Assembly (NCBI RefSeq): GCF_009601685.2
Contig: NZ_CP045701.2
Location: 2,294,001-2,358,000, forward strand
DNA length: 64,000 nt
Origin: Pseudomonas brassicacearum
GTDB taxonomy: Bacteria > Pseudomonadota > Gammaproteobacteria > Pseudomonadales > Pseudomonadaceae
Direction of reading: 5' to 3'
The notes under the pieces are model-generated. The model searched no databases. It saw nothing but the letters and a program-made list of their open reading frames with translations, and was not told the DNA's origin. Each line of letters opens with the position of its first letter. Positions within the stretch are counted from its first letter, which is position 1. The position numbers and the translations under genes were made by a program. Below, in pieces: positions 57,795 through 64,000 of the stretch.

Positions 57795-57905
57795 GACAGA
57801 TTCTCACTACAACCGGGCGGGGTGATCCGGTGGCGAAATCTTCCGCGCACGCCTGTGCCAGCGGTCGTCGTCCCGTTTGCCCGCCACCTTGCCAAAGGGC
57901 ATCCG

Positions 57906-58970
57906 ATGAAAACACTGGCCAAACTCCCCGTCACCATCGTCACCGGTTTCCTCGGCTCGGGTAAAACCACCTTGCTGCGGCACATGCTCGACAACGCCCA
58001 GGGCCGGCGTATTGCCGTGATCGTCAACGAATTCGGCGAGCTGGGCATCGACGGCGAGATCCTCAAGCAGTGTTCCATCGGCTGCACCGAAGAAGAGGCC
58101 AACGGCCGCGTCTATGAACTGGCCAACGGCTGCCTGTGCTGCACGGTGCAGGAAGAGTTCTTCCCGGTGATGCGCGAACTGGTGGCTCGGCGTGGCGACC
58201 TCGACCACATCCTGATCGAAACCTCCGGCCTGGCCCTGCCCAAGCCGCTGGTCCAGGCTTTCCAATGGCCGGAAATTCGCAGTGCCTGCACCGTCGATGC
58301 GGTGATCACCGTGGTCGACAGCCCGGCCGTGGCCGCCGGTACCTTTGCCGCCTTCCCCGACCAGGTCGATGCCCAGCGCAAACTCGACCCGAACCTGGAC
58401 CACGAATCGCCGCTGCACGAACTGTTCGCCGACCAACTGGCGAGCGCCGACCTGGTGATCCTCAACAAGGCTGACCTGATCAGTCCTGAAGACCTGGCCA
58501 AGGTTCGCCAGGAGGTCGCCGAAGAGCTGCCACCGGCGGTCAAGGTCATCGAAGCCAGCAGCGGTCGCCTGCCGCTGGACGTGCTGATCGGCCTGGGCGC
58601 CGGTTCCGAAGAACACATCGACGGCCGCCACAGCCATCACGACCATCACCACGATGGCGACGATGATGACCACGATCATGACGCCTTCGATTCCATTTCC
58701 ATCGAACTGCCCCAGGCTGACGAAAGCCTGTTGCTCGACGCGCTGACGCAACTGGTGGTCCAGCACGGCGTACTGCGAGTCAAGGGTTTCGCGGCGATTC
58801 CAAACAAGCCGATGCGCCTGTTGATCCAGGGCGTCGGCACGCGTTTCGACAAGCATTTCGACCGCCAGTGGGGCGCCGAGGAAGCGCGGGTCACCCGTCT
58901 GGTGCTGATCGGCCAGGCGCTTGACGCCGCGCTGCTCGAAGCGCAGTTGCGCGCCGCCCTCGGCGCCTAA
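57906..58970 (+). CDS. cobW: CobW-type GTPase of cobalamin biosynthesis
   Basis: A G3E GTPase of 354 residues thought to deliver cobalt to CobN. Walker A GFLGSGKT (14-21), the metal site CLCC (76-79), ETSG and NKAD, then a His/Asp-rich stretch (HSHHDHHHDGDDDDHDHD, about 242-259) that probably binds metal. Overlap-free 3-base gap to cobN. An earlier in-frame start exists inside the riboswitch but is not credible. Confidence 0.95.
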   Translation: MKTLAKLPVTIVTGFLGSGKTTLLRHMLDNAQGRRIAVIVNEFGELGIDGEILKQCSIGCTEEEANGRVYELANGCLCCTVQEEFFPVMRELVARRGDLDHILIETSGLALPKPLVQAFQWPEIRSACTVDAVITVVDSPAVAAGTFAAFPDQVDAQRKLDPNLDHESPLHELFADQLASADLVILNKADLISPEDLAKVRQEVAEELPPAVKVIEASSGRLPLDVLIGLGAGSEEHIDGRHSHHDHHHDGDDDDHDHDAFDSISIELPQADESLLLDALTQLVVQHGVLRVKGFAAIPNKPMRLLIQGVGTRFDKHFDRQWGAEEARVTRLVLIGQALDAALLEAQLRAALGA

Positions 58971-58973
58971 GCC

Positions 58974-61900
58974 ATGCACCTGCTCAGGACCCAGCCCGGC
59001 GGTTTTGTGTCGGATGACAACATCGCCGACCTGGGGCAAACCCCCGCCGAACTGGTGATCCTGTGCAGCGGCGACTCCAGCCTGGCGCTGCTGGCCGAAG
59101 CGGCGAAGCAGTTGCCGGATGATTATCCGCAGTTTCGCCTCGCCAACCCGATGCAGGTGCAAAACCACGCTTCGGTGGATCTGTATGTCGAAGACGTGCT
59201 GCGCCACGCCAAGGTCATCCTGCTGTCGCTGCATGGCGGCATCGGCTATTGGCGCTACGGTATCGAGCGCCTGATGGAGTTGGCCGGGCGCGGGGTGAAG
59301 CTGATCCTGGTGCCGGGGGATGATCGTCCGGACCCGGAGCTCAGCGACCTGAGCAACGTCCCCTGCGAAGACCGCGACCGGCTCTGGCAGTTCTTGCGCC
59401 AGGGCGGGCTGGGCAATGCCCTGGATCTGTTTCACAACCTGGGCAGCCAATGGTTTGGCCGCGATTATCCGTGGACCGAGCCGCAGGCCTTGCCGCGCAC
59501 GGCCATCTATCACCCGCGCAAAACCAGCGCCAACCTCGACGATTGGCAAGCCGACTGGAGCGCCGGGCAGCCAGTGGCGGCGGTGCTGTTTTATCGCTCC
59601 CACCTGCAAGCGGCGAACACCGCGTTCATCGACGTGTTCTGCCAGCGCCTGCAAGCGGCGGGGCTCAATCCGCTGCCGATTGCCGTGGCCAGCCTCAAGG
59701 AGCCTGCTTGCCTTGCACTTGTAGAGGATTGGTTGGACGAAGTGGCGGCGGGCGTGATCCTCAATACCACCGGCTTCGCTCAATCCAGCCCCGAAGCTGC
59801 GCATCTGCGCCCGTTTCGTCGCAACATCCCGGTGATCCAGGCGATCTGCGCCCAGGACAACGAACCCGGCTGGCGTGCCAGCGAGCAGGGCTTGGGACCA
59901 CGGGACCTGGCGATGCACATAGCCTTGCCGGAACTGGACGGACGGATCATCAGCCGCCCCATCAGTTTCAAGGACCTGGCCTGGCGCAGCGAGCGCAGCC
60001 AGAGCGACGTGGTCTGCTACCGGGCCGCGCCCGAGCGTATGGATTTTGTCGCTGGGCTGGCCCGACGCTGGACCACCCTGGCGCGTTTGCCCAATGCCCA
60101 AAAGCGTGTGGCGCTGATCCTCGCCAACTACCCGACCCGCGACGGGCGCATCGGCAATGGCGTCGGCCTGGACACCCCGGCGGCGGCGCTGAATATCCTG
60201 CGGGCCCTGCAGGCCGAGGGCTATCCACTGCCGGCTGAACTGCCAGCAAGCGGCACCGCGTTGATCCAGCAATTGCTCGGCGGGGTCAGTAATGACCTGG
60301 ACAGCCTCGACTTGCGTCCCTGTCACCAGAGCCTGGCCCTTGCCGAGTACCAGGCCTTGTTCGACGCACTGCCCGAAACCAATCGCCAAGCGGTGCTGGC
60401 GCGCTGGGGCTCGCCCGCGCAGGACCCGATGTTCCGCGAGGGACGCTTGATGGTCGCCGGCCTGCGCCTGGGCCTGACCTTCGTCGGCATCCAGCCGGCG
60501 CGGGGTTACCAGGTCGACCCGAGCGCGGTGTACCACGACCCGGACCTGGTGCCACCCCACGGTTACCTGGCGTTTTATTTCTGGTTGCGCCACACCTACG
60601 GCGTCCACGGGGTGATCCACGTCGGCAAGCACGGCAACCTTGAATGGTTGCCGGGCAAGGGCGTCGGGCTGTCGGAAAACTGCTGGCCGGACGTGCTGTT
60701 GGGGCCGCTGCCGAACATCTATCCGTTCATCGTCAATGACCCGGGCGAGGGGGCCCAGGCCAAGCGTCGCACCCAGGCGGTGATCATCGACCACTTGATG
60801 CCGCCGCTGACCCGGGCCGAAACCTATGGGCCGCTGCGTAACCTCGAGCTGTTGGCCGACGAGTACTACGAGGCGCAATTGCTGGATCCGCGCCGTGCCC
60901 GGGAACTGCAACGGGACATCCTCAACCTGGTGCGCGAGACGCACATCGACCGCGAGTTGCAACTCGATGCCGCGCTCGATAGCGATGCCGATGCGGCGAT
61001 CTGGCTGCCACGCCTGGACACCTACCTGTGCGACTTGAAGGAGTCGCAGATCCGCGACGGCCTGCATATTTTTGGTGAGTCGCCCAGCGGACGGCTGCGC
61101 ATCGACACGTTGCTGGCGTTACTGCGCATTCCTCGTGGCGACGGCAAAGGTGCGCAGTCGAGTCTGTTGCGGGCGCTGGCCAAGGCGTTCGGGCTGGGTT
61201 TCGACCCGCTGGACTGTGCCTTGGGCGAACCCTGGACTGGCGACTGTCCCGAGGCCTTGCGCCAGGTCAGCGCCGAGCCCTGGCGCACCACCGGCGATAC
61301 GCGCGAGCGCCTGGAGCTGTTCGCTGTACAGTTGATCGAGCAGGCGCTGGACGGTGCGGTGGAGCAGCTCGACGCGCCAGGTTGGGAGGTGGTGGGCAGC
61401 ATCATTGAAAACCTGCGATCCGTCGTGGCCCCACGCCTGGACGCCTGCGGCCCGGCGGAAATGCGCGGCCTGCTCGATGCCTTGAGCGGGCGCTTCGTGC
61501 CGGCCGGCCCCAGCGGTGCGCCGAGCCGCGGGCGCCTGGACGTATTGCCTACCGGGCGCAACTTCTTCTCGGTGGACGTGCGCAACCTGCCCACCACCAC
61601 GGCGTGGCGCATCGGTTTCCAATCGGCGAACCTGATCCTTGAGCGGCATTTGCAGGATCACGGCGACCATCTGCGCCAGCTCGGCCTGTCGGTGTGGGGC
61701 ACCGCCACCATGCGCACCGGTGGCGATGACATTGCCCAGGCCATGGCGTTGATGGGCGTGCGTCCGGTGTGGGCCACGGGCAGCCAAAGGGTCGATGACT
61801 TTGAGATCCTGCCGCTGAGCCTGCTGGACCGGCCTCGGGTCGATGTCACGCTGCGCGTGTCCGGCTTCTTCCGTGATGCCTTTGCCAACCTGATCCGCCT

Positions 61901-62747
61901 GTTCGATGCCGCCGTGCAGGCCGTCGCCGCCCTCGATGAGCCGGACGACATGAACCCCTTGGCAGCCAAGGTGCGCAGTGAGCGCGAAGCCTTGCTGGCG
62001 TCGGGCCTGGAACCAGACGCCGCGGCGCGCCAAGCCGGCTGGCGAATCTTCGGCGCCAAGCCCGGGGCCTATGGCGCAGGCGTGCAGGGCGCGATTGACG
62101 GTCGCTTGTGGCAGAGCCGCGAGGATCTGGCCGAGGTGTACCTGAACTGGGGCGGTTATGCCTACGGCGCCAGCGATGAAGGCACTGCCGCCCGGGAACA
62201 GTTCTCCCGGCGCTTGAGCCAGGTGCAGGCGGTGCTGCAGAACCAGGACAACCGCGAGCACGACCTGCTCGACTCCAACGATTACTACCAGTTCCAGGGT
62301 GGCATGCTGGCGGCGGTCGAGACCCTCAGTGGTGATGCGGCGGCCAGTTACCATGGCGATCACAGCCAGCCGGACTTGCCCAAGATCCGCACCCTGAAAG
62401 AAGAGCTCAACCGCGTCATCCGTTCCCGCGCGGCGAATCCGAAGTGGATCGACGGGGTCAAGCGTCACGGCTATAAAGGTGCGTTCGAACTGGCGGCGAC
62501 GGTGGACAACCTGTTTGCCTTCGACGCCACCACCCGATTGATCGACGATCACCAGTACGCCTTGCTGGCCGATGCCTACCTGCTCGACCCGGACACCCGG
62601 GATTTCGTCCGCCAGCACAACCCCGACGCCCTGCGGGACATGACCGAGCGCATGCTCGAAGCGCAGCAGCGGGGGATGTGGCAGGAACCGGGTGAGTACC
62701 GCGAGGCGCTGGAGAATTTGTTGTTGGACATAGAAGAAGATGGCTGA
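58974..62747 (+). CDS. cobN: Cobaltochelatase subunit CobN
   Basis: The large subunit of aerobic cobaltochelatase, inserting cobalt into hydrogenobyrinate a,c-diamide. At 1,257 residues it is full length. Typical parts are VIHVGKHGNLEWLPGKGVGL, VNDPGEGAQAKRRTQA and GSQRVDDFEILPLSLLDRPR. It begins 3 bases after cobW. It needs an ATPase pair; the next gene is ChlI-like. Confidence 0.95.
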   Translation: MHLLRTQPGGFVSDDNIADLGQTPAELVILCSGDSSLALLAEAAKQLPDDYPQFRLANPMQVQNHASVDLYVEDVLRHAKVILLSLHGGIGYWRYGIERLMELAGRGVKLILVPGDDRPDPELSDLSNVPCEDRDRLWQFLRQGGLGNALDLFHNLGSQWFGRDYPWTEPQALPRTAIYHPRKTSANLDDWQADWSAGQPVAAVLFYRSHLQAANTAFIDVFCQRLQAAGLNPLPIAVASLKEPACLALVEDWLDEVAAGVILNTTGFAQSSPEAAHLRPFRRNIPVIQAICAQDNEPGWRASEQGLGPRDLAMHIALPELDGRIISRPISFKDLAWRSERSQSDVVCYRAAPERMDFVAGLARRWTTLARLPNAQKRVALILANYPTRDGRIGNGVGLDTPAAALNILRALQAEGYPLPAELPASGTALIQQLLGGVSNDLDSLDLRPCHQSLALAEYQALFDALPETNRQAVLARWGSPAQDPMFREGRLMVAGLRLGLTFVGIQPARGYQVDPSAVYHDPDLVPPHGYLAFYFWLRHTYGVHGVIHVGKHGNLEWLPGKGVGLSENCWPDVLLGPLPNIYPFIVNDPGEGAQAKRRTQAVIIDHLMPPLTRAETYGPLRNLELLADEYYEAQLLDPRRARELQRDILNLVRETHIDRELQLDAALDSDADAAIWLPRLDTYLCDLKESQIRDGLHIFGESPSGRLRIDTLLALLRIPRGDGKGAQSSLLRALAKAFGLGFDPLDCALGEPWTGDCPEALRQVSAEPWRTTGDTRERLELFAVQLIEQALDGAVEQLDAPGWEVVGSIIENLRSVVAPRLDACGPAEMRGLLDALSGRFVPAGPSGAPSRGRLDVLPTGRNFFSVDVRNLPTTTAWRIGFQSANLILERHLQDHGDHLRQLGLSVWGTATMRTGGDDIAQAMALMGVRPVWATGSQRVDDFEILPLSLLDRPRVDVTLRVSGFFRDAFANLIRLFDAAVQAVAALDEPDDMNPLAAKVRSEREALLASGLEPDAAARQAGWRIFGAKPGAYGAGVQGAIDGRLWQSREDLAEVYLNWGGYAYGASDEGTAAREQFSRRLSQVQAVLQNQDNREHDLLDSNDYYQFQGGMLAAVETLSGDAAASYHGDHSQPDLPKIRTLKEELNRVIRSRAANPKWIDGVKRHGYKGAFELAATVDNLFAFDATTRLIDDHQYALLADAYLLDPDTRDFVRQHNPDALRDMTERMLEAQQRGMWQEPGEYREALENLLLDIEEDG

Positions 62748-62835
62748 CGTGCCTACTCAGCAGGCGGGACACAATGTCTGTGATGGGTTGACCTGTGGCG
62801 AGGGGATTATTCCCGCTGGGTTGCCCCTACCTTCC

Positions 62836-62944
62836 GTAGGAGCTGTCGAGTGCAACGAGGCTGCGATCTTTACCCATACCCCTTAAATCTCAAGCGAAAG
62901 ACCAAGATCAAGATCAAAAGATCGCAGCCTTCGGCAGCTCCTAC
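62836..62944. repeat. Family A hairpin repeat, copy 8
   Basis: Left arm GTAGGAGCTGTCGAGTGCAA, right arm, read on the minus strand, GTAGGAGCTGCCGAAGGC. A family C-like GTGGCGAGGGGATTATTCCC (about 62795) precedes it. It lies between cobN and the ATPase gene, so it may tune expression inside one operon. Confidence 0.85.
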
Positions 62945-62970
62945 CACCGAACATCCATGAGATATCCAAC

Positions 62971-63972
62971 ATGACCCACACCCCCCATTTCCCGCTCTGC
63001 GCCGTGGTCGGCGCCGATGACCTGAAACTGGCCCTGTGCCTGGCCGCGATCGATCCGAAAATCGGCGGTGTGCTGATCGAAGGGCCGCGGGGCATGGCCA
63101 AGTCCACCCTGGCCCGGGGCTTGGCGGACCTGCTGGCCAGCGGTCAGTTCGTCACCTTGCCCCTCGGTGCTACCGAAGAGCGGCTGGTGGGCACCCTGGA
63201 CCTGGACGCGGCCCTGGGGCAAGGGCGCGCGCAGTTTTCTCCCGGCGTGCTGGCCAAGGCCGACGGTGGCGTGTTGTACGTCGATGAAGTGAACCTGCTG
63301 CCCGATCATTTGGTGGACTTGCTGCTCGATGTGGCTGCCAGCGGCACCAACCTGATCGAGCGCGACGGCATTTCCCATCGGCATCCGGCGCGCTTTGTGC
63401 TGATCGGCACCATGAACCCGGAAGAGGGTGAGCTGCGCCCGCAGTTGCTCGACCGTTTCGGCCTCAACGTCGCCCTCGACGGTCACACTGCACCGGCTGA
63501 ACGCGCTCAGATCATCCGGCGGCGGCTGGATTTCGACAGCGATCCGCTGGTGTTCTGCGCAGCGTGGGAGACGGCCCAGCAGCAGTTGCGCGAACGTTGC
63601 CAACAGGCACGCGACCGCTTGGCCGGGATCGCCCTGGACGATGCGGCGCTGGCGCAGATCACCGAGCGCTGCTTTGCCGCCGGGGTCGATGGCTTGCGCG
63701 CCGACCTGGTCTGGCTGCGGGCGGCCCGGGCCCATGCGGCTTGGCGCGGGGCTGCTGCGATTGCCGATGAAGACATCGATGCGGTCGCCGAGTTTGCCTT
63801 GCGGCACCGGCGGCATGGGCATTCGACACCGGCACCGTCCCAGGCGCCGCAAACGCCCGCCAATGGAGCGACCCAGCCCAACGAAGGCCAGGGCCAGTGG
63901 GGCGACCTGCCGGCCCGGGCATTGCCGACCGGTGCCCGGCGTGACGTGCCGAGCTGGCCAAAAAAGCCTTAG
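62971..63972 (+). CDS. ChlI/BchI-type AAA+ ATPase, probable cobaltochelatase motor
   Basis: A 333-residue magnesium-chelatase I subunit-type ATPase. Walker A-like GPRGMAKSTLARG, GATEERLVGTLDLDAAL (insert), Walker B GGVLYVDEVNLL and the sensor stretch LIGTMNPEEGELRPQLLDRF. Pseudomonas has no bacteriochlorophyll, so pairing with CobN in place of CobS is the likely job. The C-terminal 45 residues are Pro/Gln-rich and low complexity. A ChlD-type partner would be expected just past the window end. Confidence 0.88.
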   Translation: MTHTPHFPLCAVVGADDLKLALCLAAIDPKIGGVLIEGPRGMAKSTLARGLADLLASGQFVTLPLGATEERLVGTLDLDAALGQGRAQFSPGVLAKADGGVLYVDEVNLLPDHLVDLLLDVAASGTNLIERDGISHRHPARFVLIGTMNPEEGELRPQLLDRFGLNVALDGHTAPAERAQIIRRRLDFDSDPLVFCAAWETAQQQLRERCQQARDRLAGIALDDAALAQITERCFAAGVDGLRADLVWLRAARAHAAWRGAAAIADEDIDAVAEFALRHRRHGHSTPAPSQAPQTPANGATQPNEGQGQWGDLPARALPTGARRDVPSWPKKP

Positions 63973-64000
63973 GCATTCGCCCCCGTTCGCCGGCGGGGGC

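Larger units (their letters stand above)
56994..57905. other. 912-nt intergenic region with two riboswitches and hairpins
   Basis: No protein gene is supported here. From left to right: leader of cbtB, riboswitch 1 (57110-57300, minus), the 25-bp inverted repeat (57310-57383), the family C-type hairpin (57447-57543), riboswitch 2 (57601-57794, plus) and the leader of cobW. Confidence 0.85.

Noticed and set aside
57807..61067. 1,086-codon minus-strand open frame across cobW and cobN
   Set aside because: Shadow of two well-supported genes; the translation has no family features.

Overview
The window reads as chromosomal DNA of a fluorescent pseudomonad (Pseudomonas fluorescens complex). The grounds are GC-rich, densely packed genes, a lexA2-imuA-imuB-dnaE2 mutasome cassette, a TreS-maltokinase/GlgB pair, a Pseudomonas-type metallothionein with a C-terminal tail, a Cti isomerase, aerobic (CobN-type) cobalamin genes, and many REP-like hairpin repeats. 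This is judged from protein families and repeats only. I see no rRNA, tRNA, CRISPR array, prophage or insertion sequence.

Layout. 1-5.6 kb: the end of an alpha-glucan/trehalose operon (treS-maltokinase fusion, glgB). 5.6-8 kb: glucarate dehydratase divergent from its likely GntR regulator. 8-12.1 kb: a ketone-body operon (CoA transferase scoA-scoB plus thiolase) divergent from a LysR gene. 12.1-18.7 kb: a sirtuin, then a run of stress-type genes (DUF892 ferritin-like protein, unknown 90-aa protein, metallothionein, KGG-repeat protein, manganese catalase, ZIP transporter, lipoprotein). 19-23.6 kb: glutaminase, topoisomerase III and a single-domain response regulator. 23.8-28.3 kb: MHS-family transporter, GMC oxidoreductase and LysR regulator, likely one catabolic unit. 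28.6-34.4 kb: the SOS mutasome operon. 34.6-38.1 kb: hybrid histidine kinase and small stress-type proteins. 38.3-41 kb: a HoxX-like formyltransferase/crotonase fusion with a LysR gene. 41-47.8 kb: SCP2 protein, phosphatase, SohB, DUF934 plus sulfite/nitrite reductase, a 37-aa membrane peptide and a solo periplasmic binding protein. 47.8-54.7 kb: DUF2970, cobalamin-dependent methionine synthase metH, cti and nfuA. 54.9-64 kb: a cobalamin/cobalt locus.

The cobalamin locus is organised around two divergent cobalamin riboswitches. One governs the leftward cbtB-cbtA-cobE-cobM set (cobalt entry and corrin-ring steps). The other governs rightward cobW-cobN, followed by a ChlI-type ATPase that probably serves CobN. 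The B12-dependent MetH lies about 3.3 kb away from cobM, so a maker and a user of B12 are close neighbours.

Most intergenic gaps carry hairpin repeats of three families. Family A is about 100 nt, with 8 copies and mostly unlike arms. Family B has a GTGGGAGCGAGC core. Family C has a GTGGCGAGGGAGC core. Two family A copies sit inside family C inverted repeats. I found no clearly new multi-gene system. The items most worth following up are the orphan HoxX-like gene, the paired riboswitches with a 25-bp inverted repeat between them, and the nested repeat architecture.
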